DNA from: Apostichopus parvimensis
Taxonomy: Eukaryota > Echinodermata > Holothuroidea > Aspidochirotida > Stichopodidae
NCBI GenBank assembly: GCA_000934455.1
Contig: KN884063.1
Coordinates: forward strand, 86,570 to 109,132
Length of the DNA stretch: 22,563 nt
Reading direction: 5' to 3'
The position numbers and the translations under genes were made by a program. Within the stretch, counting starts at the first letter, position 1, and every line of letters begins with the position of its first letter. The notes beneath the pieces were generated by a model that was not told the origin of the DNA, ran no database searches, and saw only the letters and a list, made by a program, of their open reading frames with translations. This document shows, one piece after another, positions 10,883 through 20,003 of this stretch.

Positions 10883-11008
10883 CAGTCACTAGACTTTTTG
10901 ATCCGCAGGTTAGCACTTCTCACTGGCACGTAATTGGTCACGTATCCCTCCACATATTGACAATCTTCACTCCTCAGTCTGGGAGACAAGATTATGCACT
11001 CCAATCCA
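10883..11008 (-). CDS. candidate internal exon, unknown protein
   Basis: The minus strand shows TGACTATCAG before and GACTG|GTAAAT after a 126-base segment. One frame is open throughout and reads LECIILSPRLRSEDCQ, then YVEGYVTNYVPVRS, then ANLRIKKSSDW, with a phase-2 exit. Codon choice looks plausible for coding DNA. A second frame is open over the first third and extends upstream (FDVQKLFNRDNCDYQ frame) before hitting TGA, so the start and frame are uncertain. No family is recognised. Confidence 0.25.
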
Positions 11009-11722
11009 CTGATAGTCACAATTGTCACGGTTAAACAACTTTTGCACATCAAATCCTATTAGGAGAAGTTTTTCAGGTTAACACAGTAATATGCTTCAAA
11101 CCATAGCCAGAAATTGGAAGACACAGCTTCCTTTTTCGCTGAAATTGATCAAAGATTTCATTCCTTCTACTCGGACTTAATTTATAAACAGTATTTTAAC
11201 ACCAGAAAGTCTGTCAGGCTCATTCATATATGGTAAAGATGGATTTTCCTGAATTGAAACTACTGTACGATATCATGCGATAGGCATTGAACAAATTGGT
11301 GAGTGTATTTTACCCTTGATATTTCAATTTAATAACAACACCACACCATACCAGGTACAAATGTAGGCATTCACTGCTGTCGGCTCCCACTGAAGTTCAT
11401 CCGCCACAAGCAAATGACACACTTTAAACCTCTCTCAGATTTGATTATGCAGAATCACCTGACTGTATCTGACGATATACTGCTGCAATGTACCGATATT
11501 TCTACCGCACACCTCGCGTTGAAATTGTGGTTTATTCCGCAACAAATAAGTAACTGCACATGCCATTACATGTAGCTCTCGCAGTAAATAAAAAAAAAGA
11601 CGCTTTAATTCAACACAAACCAATAATGGGTCTTAAGGTATAACACATACAAATAGCATGTTACAGACCTGAATGCCTCCAAGCCAACACACAGACCCAC
11701 AAAAAAAAAAAAATTCTTGTTA

Positions 11723-11944
11723 TTATTCAGACAACTGGCCACTAACATGCTTGACAATGATCCACGGAGATAAATTAATAACTAGATGAAACTCCAGCGA
11801 GACATACACTGCTAGGAAGACAAATAGTACAAGGCAAAGTATGAAACGCCTCGTTCCCGGCTCCCTTACCGAGCTATATATGTTCGATGACGCTCTGTTA
11901 ATATTAAGTATTGATTGGGCAAAAAGACCTCCTAATACACTCAC
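11723..11944 (-). CDS. open segment with membrane-anchor-like stretch, doubtful
   Basis: The minus-strand frame runs open for about 73 codons and ends at TAA. It contains a basic-then-hydrophobic pattern (REPGTRRFILCLVLFVFLA, then VYVSLEF) like a type II signal-anchor, followed by LVINLSPWIIV. It lacks a usable ATG. The same DNA also holds minus-strand CCAAT (about 11917-11921) and TATATA (about 11875-11880) motifs with promoter-like spacing, which would make part of it non-coding. An 80-codon plus-strand ORF with ATG overlaps it at 11841-12083. Which of these, if any, is real cannot be decided from sequence alone. Confidence 0.15.
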   Translation of the reverse strand: MSVLGGLFAQSILNINRASSNIYSSVREPGTRRFILCLVLFVFLAVYVSLEFHLVINLSPWIIVKHVSGQLSE

Positions 11945-12273
11945 ACGTCAATATGCAACAGGTGCCTTTCAAGATAATACAGCAAACTTTAATAAGCCCA
12001 ACGACGATTGCTTCTTTTTTCATTCCCCCTTTCAACAACAAAATTTTTCAGAGAAAAGATGCAAAATTAAGCTGGGAAACTGATGGGTAAAAATGGTGTA
12101 AGTACATCATCAATATAAACTGGGTTAACATGACATCTTATCAATACAGTCATTTAAGTTGGGACTTACAAAAAATAAATACAAGTTATGTTTATCATAG
12201 AAGGGGAGCTGTTAGATATTATTCTGATAGAAATATGACAGCAAACAACTTAATTACTCCTGTAAAATTTTGA

Positions 12274-12359
12274 TTCACAAACAAAGCATGGGTTGGAAAT
12301 TTGAACATAGCATACATATGTGCTATGTTCAAATTCTCAACCCATGAAAAACCTGTGAA
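12274..12359. repeat. long near-perfect hairpin / palindrome
   Basis: The 28-base arms at 12287-12314 and 12319-12346 are complementary at 25 of 28 positions (CATGGGTTG ... TTTGAACATAGCA) around a 4-base CATA spacer. After a symmetrical 7-base mismatch on each side, a further TTCACA/TGTGAA pair (12274-12279 with 12354-12359) extends the stem. No protein is implied. It could be a fold-back element, a replication-slippage palindrome, or a small-RNA precursor, although the loop is very short for a microRNA. Confidence 0.85.
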
Positions 12360-12364
12360 AAATG

Positions 12365-13095
12365 CACATTTTTTTTATGCACTGATATTGTACCTCCCAG
12401 GATGCACGATGCATCGGTACTTCAAATTTTCTAGGACAGATACTCTCCAATCAACTGAAGCATACCATCATTCCTGTCATTTTGTTCTGTTTTTCTCTCC
12501 TTTTTTGTCCCCACCCCCCGTACATTTTTATATTTGCTTATGTATTGCAAGCATGCTTATGTATTGCATATTATTATCAGTTACTAGAAAAGTTAAGTTA
12601 AGAGAAGCTAGGCAGAATTTATCTGAGTAGTGAGTACATACATAATACCAAAGAAGGAGGTTAAATACAAGAAAGTAAGGAACATAGGGAAACACTTAAC
12701 ATGCTTTATTGAACAATAAATGTAGGGAAACTTTTGTAGCAAGATTCATCTGCAATGTGAAGGCTAATGCTAGTGAAACGAATATGAACTGGGAGATGTT
12801 TATCTGATCAGATCAATAGTAAATATTGCATAGCAAGATGGCAAAAATGGTTAAATTACTACCCAAATAAGGATTTTATCTCACACAGGAGCTTTATACA
12901 TAATAAAATGAAGCCTTTTTGAGATGATCATTGTTCTTACATTGGAAAAAAATTCAAGTCATACCTTGTTGAAATCAAGGACATCCAAGAATAAATAAGT
13001 TTAAGGAAATAATAGTTGAAATGAGGAGCAGGAGCAAAAAAATAATAAGAGATCAAGAAAGGCCCTTATAGAGACAGTAAACCAATAATATAGGT
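12365..13095. other. no gene seen
   Basis: AT-rich stretch with a short C-run near 12512-12518. GCATGCTTATGTATTGCA-like words occur twice around 12535-12570. No exon-like boundaries with an open frame were found. Confidence 0.5.
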
Positions 13096-13100
13096 AGGAA

Positions 13101-13188
13101 GTGTTGAAAGGTTACCAGATCGTTCTAGGCACATTAGAACGAGAGTGCTAGGTTGTGGTGAGACACGTAAGCGAGGAGTGAAGTAAAT
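13101..13188. repeat. dispersed ~90 bp repeat, copy 1
   Basis: The sequence runs GTGTTGAAAGGTTACCAG ... TTCTAGGCAC ... GTGCTAGGTTGTGG ... GTAAGCGAGGAGTGAAGTAAAT. It aligns along its length with the copies at 14881 and 15136. The edge word GAGGAGTGAAGTAAAT also occurs at about 8007. Confidence 0.8.
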
Positions 13189-13752
13189 ATAAGGGTACCA
13201 TAAAAAATTATAGAGTTGGATTTATGAAGTACAGTTGAACAAGGACTGAAAATAAAAAAAGTTTGGACCAATTAAAGCACAGATTAACACAAAATAGAGA
13301 TCGACCAGAATTTAACCCGTCAACAAGTGCGCAAGGAAAGGATTTCTTACCTAGACGGTTTAAAGTAACTTGATACGAAGGATAAACTAAATACGAAATT
13401 AGGTAATGAATGCAAACGAAACTCAAAGTTACCTTAATATTACAAAATTTAGCGACTGAAACTGGGAATTAAGTTCGTTGTCCGTGACTGTTATTGATTT
13501 ATTGCAAGTGGGCTCTGTATACATGTACAGTTAACCACGTGATTAGAAAAGTTGTCAATTAAGTACAGTGTAGCATCAACTGCTACCGTACTTGTAAGGT
13601 CAACTGAATCTCAGATATAGTGACCGATGCTGTACTTTGTGGTCATAGGACCAGGAATGACCAGATGTCATTAAATGGTAAGGTATTGCTTTTAGTACCA
13701 TATATATCTAAAAATTCTATATATTAAAATTTAAAATTCTTAAATTTTACAC

Positions 13753-13925
13753 CTTTGTGAATCTGGGGTTTGCTGCTGTAGGGTTAAACTGGGATGGATC
13801 TATTAAAATGATTCTGCCTAAATTTTGCTTCAAACACCCATCATCTTGTATCATTTTGTAATTTGATGCTGATAAATTGGGCATGGCAATTACAGGAGGG
13901 TTACCAGGGACAGAACTGCAGATCT
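13753..13925 (-). CDS. candidate internal exon, unknown protein
   Basis: The 173-base minus-strand segment lies between a good acceptor (CAAATCTTTTTCGCAG) and a weak donor (ACAAAG|GTGTAA). One frame is open throughout (ICSSVPGNPPVIAMPNLS, ASNYKMIQDDGCLKQN, LGRIILIDPSQF, NPTAANPRFTK), entering in phase 1 and leaving in phase 0. Without splicing it would stop two codons later. It lies 1.35 kb downstream of the ankyrin-like exon on the same strand, so it could belong to that transcript, but the phases do not join directly without another exon. The plus strand is open for about 40 codons over part of it, and it could also be a repeat. No domain is recognised. Confidence 0.3.
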
Positions 13926-14880
13926 CTGCGAAAAAGATTTGCAAACATTTCTAGAACCAGCTAATTTAAAATATATAAAACTCCTGCAAAACAAAATAAA
14001 AAAGTTAATTAAATCTTATTTTACATCAAACTGATTTCTTGGACCCATCACCCACCCGGTGAAGAATACATTGGGTTTAATATAATTAAGCCAAGATCTG
14101 TTTATACTGCACAGTACATTGTATGATGGTATGTTCGGCAATAATCCTGGAAATATCAAAATACGGAAGCTTGCATCTGAATTGATGATGCAGTCCTCTA
14201 ATAAGCGGGATTACTTTGGTTGATTAGTTTGGTCAAATCTTACCAATGTGCACGGTGTCATATCTCACTTTCTACTGTATTATTTATGAGTGCGAGAAGG
14301 GAAAATTCCCATCACAGGGGCAAATATACACAGTCTTATATCTTACTTACTTCAAAATAAAAACATAAATAATAAAATGTTCTGTATAAATTGTTTCATG
14401 AATACTATCCAGACATACACCTTGAGTATACATACCATATATACTACTATTATATTCCTTTCCAAAACCTTCTGAGCACTTTTATAAAATGGCATCAATC
14501 ATAAACTGTCATTTTAGCCGTTCATTATTAAACTGCTTCTATTTCATCGTTGTAACCGATGCGGGCTCTAAATTCCAGAGGCCCTACCAGGATGGAATAA
14601 TTTTAGCAAATAAAGATATAAACATACATGTGTAATTAAAGTTGTGTTAAACTTTTGAAAATACTTACCTAGGCTTTTTAAGAACTACATGATACACTAT
14701 ATAGTACTATTTAAAGGTACCATCTGTCTGTAGGCATACTGTATTACTGATGTAGCTGGTTGCTTGTATGTACAGTTAAATCAAATGTGAAAAGTCCAAA
14801 ACTAAAAATAACGATCCACACACTTTGGATAATGGAACGAGAAGGTAGGGCCGGAGAGTGGAGCCGTGTCATAGAGGGCG

Positions 14881-14972
14881 CACAGTGTTAAAAGGTTACC
14901 AGGACATTTAAGACACGGTAGAATGAGGGTGCTGAGGTTGTGGAGAGACAGGTAAGCGAGGAACAAAGTTAA
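14881..14972. repeat. dispersed ~90 bp repeat, copy 2
   Basis: CACAGTGTTAAAAGGTTACC ... AGACACGGTAGAATGAGGGTGCTGAGG ... AGACAGGTAAGCGAGGAACAAAGT. It is closest to the copy at 15136 and shares the same minus-strand reading frame with it. Confidence 0.85.
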
Positions 14973-15135
14973 TTGTAAATTACCACAGTAGTAGCTTGCC
15001 AAACACGTGATTACAGTATCTAACATCTTGCACAACATGGGTGGGATATGGCCAAGCCTTGGCCAGTCCATTTGTCTGCTATATATAATCATATTCACCC
15101 AACAGGCTGGTCTAAATATCCCAGTCACTTGAAAC

Positions 15136-15229
15136 ACAGTGCTAAAAATGTTACCAGGACATTCTAGGCACGGTTGAACAAGGGTGCAAAGGTTGTGGGG
15201 AGACAGGTAAGCAGGGATCAAAGTAAATA
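15136..15229. repeat. dispersed ~90 bp repeat, copy 3
   Basis: CACAGTGCTAAAAATGTTACC ... GGCACGGTTGAACAAGGGTGC ... AGACAGGTAAGCAGGGATCAAAGT. It is about 254 bp from the previous copy and in the same orientation. Together they create the 153-codon minus-strand frame at 14802-15263, which is otherwise unlike a known protein and is not called as a gene. Confidence 0.85.
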
Positions 15230-15276
15230 GCCCAGTCTCTCTTAATTTAAACAAGACAATCAAGATTCATTCTTAC

Positions 15277-15423
15277 CTCATCCTGTATGTCCACATTGTT
15301 TATCTTGCGTAGTATTTCCTTTGCAGCATATGTATTCCCATTTGTGATGTGTCCGAATAGGACACCTGTCCGACTAGCTAGCGACATGACGGATCCTGCT
15401 AAATCATGGTAGTATCAAAGTAT
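15277..15423 (-). CDS. 5' UTR plus first coding exon of an ankyrin-repeat-like protein
   Basis: The minus-strand exon is bounded by a strong acceptor (TTTTTCTTTCTTTTCAG) and a canonical donor (GATGAG|GTAAGA). The coding part starts at the ATG at 15385-15387, the first ATG after an in-frame TGA, and runs 37 codons to the donor in phase 0. Residues 11-37 (FGHITNGNTYAAKEILRK, then INNVDIQDE) fit the second helix and loop of an ankyrin repeat, where the family has GxxxxAAKxLLxxGxxVNxxDx. The next exon would be expected to begin with a G-x-T-x-L-H-type motif; none was found in the window. A two-codon upstream ORF (ATG ATT TAG, 15399-15407) precedes the start. The upstream acceptor implies a non-coding first exon at higher coordinates. 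The specific gene is not identified. Confidence 0.55.
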
Positions 15424-15431
15424 CTGAAAAG

Positions 15432-18400
15432 AAAGAAAAATATCATACAAACAATGAAATTACACGTTTAGATATCAAATTAAGCAATATAGCTTAGAAC
15501 AAGGCATTAATATGCATATTTGGCTGCTGAATTTCCCTCTCCTTGTCTCTCTCTCTCCCTCCCTGCCCCCCCCCCTCCCCCTTATCCAAATAGTCAGTGC
15601 CATGGTGTATTGTGCTAACTGTCACGGCAATAAAAACTCTCAAAGTATTCAAAGTAAGGCTATTTGCAAGCCACTTTGGGTAATAGAGTTGTACTAAGCA
15701 ACTTGTATTTGAGAAATTACAAAGGATGCTACCATTTGCATACAATTAAGCATTCTCAGTCAATGATATTTTTCCCTTCTTTTGTTGGGGGGAGGGGGGA
15801 AGGATCCCCTTCACAAAAACCTTCCTAAGGCCAAACATCAGATTCCCTACTTATTGGCTTTTAAAGGGGGATGAGATAGGGGCAGTGCTAAATTGTTCTC
15901 AACTTTTGTGGAGTAGATGGACTGTAATGTGCAATGTTAGGGAAGGAGGATAGGGGAGGGAGGAGGGGACTGGCTAGATCTGTGATGTAAATTGAAGGTA
16001 CCTGAAAGTCAATATATAAAAGAAATAAGAACCAACAATTTATTATGATATCAAAGAACAAATCAAGCAGCATATTATAATAATCCATCAAATGATCATG
16101 TGCACAGTTTCATGCATAAGTGGAATCAGCAATTTCGTTGCTGATAATCAAAAGAGATTAAGCGTAATTTAATTTCTTGAGGAGAACTAAACATCATGAG
16201 CTATCCTTGCCTGAACTTCATAATTATAGCTCCTTAATCATTCTAACGACCTCTGTCACTGAACTCAGTTTCTCTTAACGATAAAAGCATAGCATTGTGC
16301 GCCCTACAGAGTTGAGGGCGACACTTAGCTTAGGTGCATCAAAAACGGTCATCAATCCAGCTTTTCATGACCGATTTGTTCCTTCTAGTGAATAATCATA
16401 AAGTCTGTATCAAGTAACAATTGTTGGTGACAATATTATTCAATCAATATTTTATATATTTATCTTTGCCCATTAGGCTGTGAATGGCAGTTGATGTATT
16501 CAAATGGTTAGATGGAATTCCACCTGTTTCAGAATGTAAAATGAGTTTAATACCATAAAATATGGCATAATGAAATGCATAATTAACTACTGTACAGCCT
16601 AATATAACTGCAGTACTTAAATGGTTACAACCAATTTGACAACTCTAAATTATTTTAGTTATTAAACGTTTCATCCAAAACAGAAAAAAGAAGTGTGTCC
16701 CGAAAATATATGATTACGCTTTCACTTTTAAAACTCATTGTTGGTTTTGCTTAAGTTTGTTGATCCCGACATGAACAGTACTATCGTTATTTAGGTTAGC
16801 TTATTTCCTGCAATGGATCAATATTTTACCATTAGATTTATGACAAAATCAATGCAAAATGCCGAGTCTCAATGTACCAAAAAAAATGAAAGTTGATAGA
16901 AATTGCATGTACACTTTTTGTGAACATGCTGTGAGAATTTTAACCCAAATTTTCTGGTAGTTTCTTCTGGATTAATGTTACATTTCAGCAAGTTTTCTTG
17001 TTAATAGACACATAATCTAGATTCTGTAGATACATGTAGTATGACCTAGATAAGTACATGTATACATAAGAAGTCACTGCTGTATCTGTATCCAAACCGA
17101 TTAATCGTCTATTAAATTAAGTGCTAATCATCATTGTCTGGGAATACCTTAAAAGGTCAGAATATTCAGTAAAATACAATCTGAAAACTTTTTCTTCAAT
17201 ATAGAATTTGCCATTTTGGTGACCTTTAACCTAATGTTTTAATAAAACAAGTCCATTTGTGTAACCTCATCATCTCAAATTCAGAGCTGAACGTTGCTAA
17301 GTAACATTGGCCTAGCATTCAACGGGACATGTGAAATGGCCACCTTGGGTACAAATCCATCTATCATCAGTAAATAGGTGTCACATTCTACAACCATACT
17401 AACCATACTATGAGTCACGGTCCGCCCCAGGATAGGCTGTGCACCAAGCCGTTATGACAGCACAAACCGTTTTGGGGTTTGAAGGGCCTAAAAAAATTTA
17501 TCAAAAAAACATTTACAACGACCGTTGATGAGTTTATTGCCGTCAAAATTATTTGGGTGTGGCTTCTCCCTGTAGGCCTAGCCTATCAATAAGTGCTGTA
17601 GTTCTGCGTACGGTAAACATAATTAGCGTTGTGTACAGCTCATTGTAGACTTAAACGAATGATGAAGAGTATCGCGGACTGTGTTGTGGTTAGTGAGCTT
17701 CTGCTATGTAGGTCCTACGGTCAGTGCAACACCAGTGATAAATATGACCATTCTTAAATTTAAACATCAGAGAAGACCTAAATACCATAACAACACAGAG
17801 ACCATTAAGTCAGTTTTATACTGCAAAACATAATCATCAACAGACAAACACTACATATAGACATCTTGGCCCCAAATACTGTGACATGTTTACAGTGTGT
17901 TACAGTGCAGTACAAATAAGCCAAGAATCTACATCTATAGATACAGTTTTAATTTATCATTTATTCTGCAAAGGCTAGTATTATCAACAACAAACCTGAA
18001 CGCTAGATAAATACTAATAACACGCTTGATATGCATGTTCAGGACTTATTAACCAATGACATTGGAGTTTTTTTTTCTCCTATTTTTTTTTTTTTAACAT
18101 CAGGCTTGGTAAAAGAAAAACGTATTTAACCCTCACATCTCTTTTAAGTTAATACCACCAAGATCGTTAAACATCCCAAATGTCACTTTGTTTGACATTT
18201 CACTCAGACAAATTAAATGGGTTAATCCAATTAAGGATAATTGAGTGATGTCTATATTATGCTATCTGTCACTGTATATACATATATATATATTTTCATT
18301 TGCCTTGTTCGTTTACTTCCATTTCATTCAACAGACTATGTTCAAAGTATCTCTTGTAAGATCCGGTCCTCAGGTTTAAATTCACAAATGATTTTGAGTT

Positions 18401-18525
18401 GGTTAGTATCGTGAGTATCTCTAGAGAAAGGTAATATGTCCCAAAACAGAACTAGCATGGTTCTACACTGTAGGTGGAAAATGCTTACGGTGGATTGACA
18501 ACCTTCCAAATACCTCTGGACATAC
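15432..18525. other. no gene confirmed; presumed upstream intron or intergenic DNA
   Basis: If the exon at 15277-15423 is real, this region holds its upstream intron and possibly a promoter. It contains a CT/poly-C tract (15545-15586), a G-rich patch (15785-15802), a small hairpin (16125-16145), a tandem ACCATACTA pair near 17391-17409, and T-runs at 18067-18095. CpG content rises locally at about 17420-17720, but no core promoter could be assigned. Confidence 0.4.
16125..16145. repeat. small perfect hairpin
   Basis: ATCAGCAA, spacer TTTCG, TTGCTGAT: an 8 bp perfect stem. No terminator role is implied, because this appears to be eukaryotic DNA. Confidence 0.7.
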
Positions 18526-18599
18526 AATTAGTGTCCATGGCCTAGATGGTAAGCAGGCGCGTATCCAGGGGGGGGGCGTTGGGGGCGCGCCCCCCGGGT

Positions 18600-18722
18600 A
18601 AGAAAAAGAGGAGAGAAAAAAAAGAGAAGAAAAAAGGGAAAAAGAGGGGGGAAAAGAGGAGGAGGAGAGGAAAGAAGGAAAAAGAAAAAGAAGAAAGAGA
18701 GAAAAAGGAGAAAAGGAGGGAG
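18600..18722. repeat. pure polypurine tract, 123 bases
   Basis: The plus strand contains only A and G over this interval, just inside the left end of the transposon. Such tracts can form intramolecular triplexes. The minus-strand Phe/Ser/Leu/Pro-rich frames of 92 and 107 codons across it are consequences of this composition. Confidence 0.9.
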
Positions 18723-18810
18723 TAAAAGAAAAAAATGCCAAGGGAAGAGAAAGGGGAACAGTGACATAATTGCAGCGCTGATCCCTATTATATACACATG
18801 GCCGGGTAGC

Positions 18811-18842
18811 CAGTGACGGATCGAGGATTTCGGAAGGGGCGT
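18811..18842 (+). repeat. second transposon-terminus-like sequence
   Basis: CAGTGACGGATCGAGGATTTCGG resembles the CAGTGGCGGATCCAGGATTTT ends seen on many invertebrate hAT-type elements. It lies inside the larger element, suggesting an older nested or rearranged terminus. Its own right end and duplication were not found. Confidence 0.4.
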
Positions 18843-19138
18843 GCGCCTCACCCTACCCCTTACACCGACAACTCCATTTTTGACGTTTCCATCTTTCCTT
18901 TCTCACTAATGTATCTATATATATATACTATATATGGTCTATCATAACGCGTGTGTGTGTATGGACGCCTTAAACAATTGTGCTATGAAACCAACTGTGG
19001 CTGGTCTCGAACTCGACCGAGTCGTTGGGGAACATGACGCATTTCAGGAAGGGGGCGAACGCCCCCCCCCCCGAGTATATTTTTTTTATGATATCGCTAG
19101 TAATTTCAAAATAGAAAATGCTTAGATGCAACTCACAA

Positions 19139-19287
19139 GGCATGGGAAGTGCCATTTCCAGCGATCTGGGAGGCATTTTCGGCCAAAATTTTTTGGTACG
19201 CTTCGCGCCAACCGTGGTGGCGCTACGCTTAGATAGTTTGCCTACAGGCTTCGCCCCTCCCTTGGCAAATTATTTGCTACGCGCCTG
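19139..19287 (+). repeat. internal copy of the transposon right end
   Basis: This segment aligns with the true right end at 19866-20003. Shared blocks are TGCCATTTCC, GCGATCT/GTGATCT, CGCGCCAACCG, GGTGG, CGCTTAGATAGT and the closing TACGC[GC]CCTG. It ends at CTACGCGCCTG, matching the outer terminus. The element therefore carries two right ends in direct orientation. Confidence 0.8.
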
Positions 19288-19865
19288 TTCGAATTTGTAA
19301 AGCAAACAGCAGATACGACATCATATCAGTGAGCATGAAAATGGCGGTTCCAGGATGAACAGCCTCAAAACTGTCGATGTGTGTAGTCATAGGAACCCAA
19401 TTTGATTTGGGGGCTGTAACGACTTGCCCGAAAATTATAACCTAAATTTTTCGCGCGCTCTGTGCGCGTTCAATATGTTAAAGTTAATATCATATAAGCA
19501 AGCATCTGTTATTACATCGCATGCCATCGTGTACCGTACGGTCCGTGGAAATTGCGCAGTATCCATAGATGACATTTTTTGCAACATTATGGGTATGTTT
19601 TGAAGTGAATTTATTCACGAGAAATGTGAATTTTCAAATTCGGAACAAATAATGGGTTGAAAACCTTGAAAAGTGGGGCTGTCGGGTATTGTGGGCCGCG
19701 ACGTAGAATCACCTACAAAAGCAATGATCCACAGGACATGCGATGATGTCGAACATGATGTGTGACTGGTGAAAATCTTCAAAAAGGTTATGGATTGGAA
19801 AAAAACTATTGGGAAATACTTGGTTCTCAGGCAAAAGTGTACATCTGGTTGGTCATTTTCAAGCC

Positions 19866-20003
19866 TGAGAAATGCCATTTCCGGTGATCTAGGGGGTATC
19901 AAAACCAGAAATTTTCTTGTAACTGCGCGCCAACCGATGGTGGGGCTCCGCTTAGATAGTAATTCGCGCCCCCCCGGGTTAGAAAATCCTGGATACGCCC
20001 CTG
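19866..20003 (+). repeat. terminal copy of the transposon right end
   Basis: Partner of the internal copy at 19139-19287. It also contains CGCGCCCCCCCGGGTTAGAAAA (about 19965-19986), which recurs in direct orientation beside the left end at about 18585-18606. Confidence 0.8.

Larger units (their letters stand above)
18554..20003. mobile_element. 1450 bp non-autonomous DNA transposon, hAT-like ends
   Basis: The left end CAGGCGCGTATCCAGG (18554-18569) is the inverted repeat of the right end CCTGGATACGCCCCTG (19988-20003), matching at 15 of 16 positions. GTAAG flanks it exactly on both sides (18549-18553 and 20004-20008) as a 5 bp target duplication. The boundaries are confirmed independently because excision rejoins a SINE. 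CAG...CTG termini with CAGGGGCG-type sequence are common in hAT elements. The classic hAT duplication is 8 bp, although groups with 5 bp exist, so the superfamily call is tentative. No transposase is encoded; the interior holds a purine tract, GC-rich patches and a duplicated right end. The frames of 61-134 codons inside it are artefacts. Confidence 0.85.

Noticed and set aside
12020..12115. Plus-strand TTTTTCAG acceptor and GGT|GTAAGT donor enclosing about 46 bases
   Set aside because: Every frame contains a stop; at most it could be a non-coding exon, with no other support.
14230..14300. Minus-strand ATTG|GTAAGA donor with an ATACAG acceptor
   Set aside because: All frames between the sites hit stops within a few codons.
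14647..14740. Perfect CCTAG|GTAAGT donor on the minus strand with an upstream CTACAG acceptor
   Set aside because: All three frames of the enclosed segment contain stops, so it cannot be an internal coding exon.
14802..15263. 153-codon minus-strand ORF
   Set aside because: It consists of two copies of the ~90 bp dispersed repeat plus intervening sequence, with no recognisable domain. It stops just before the donor of the ankyrin-like exon and is not spliced to it in any evident way.
18463..18851. 92- and 107-codon Phe/Ser/Pro-rich minus-strand ORFs resembling membrane proteins
   Set aside because: They are translations of the polypurine tract and the GC-rich transposon end. The apparent hydrophobicity comes from TTT/TTC/CTC codons of the complementary strand.
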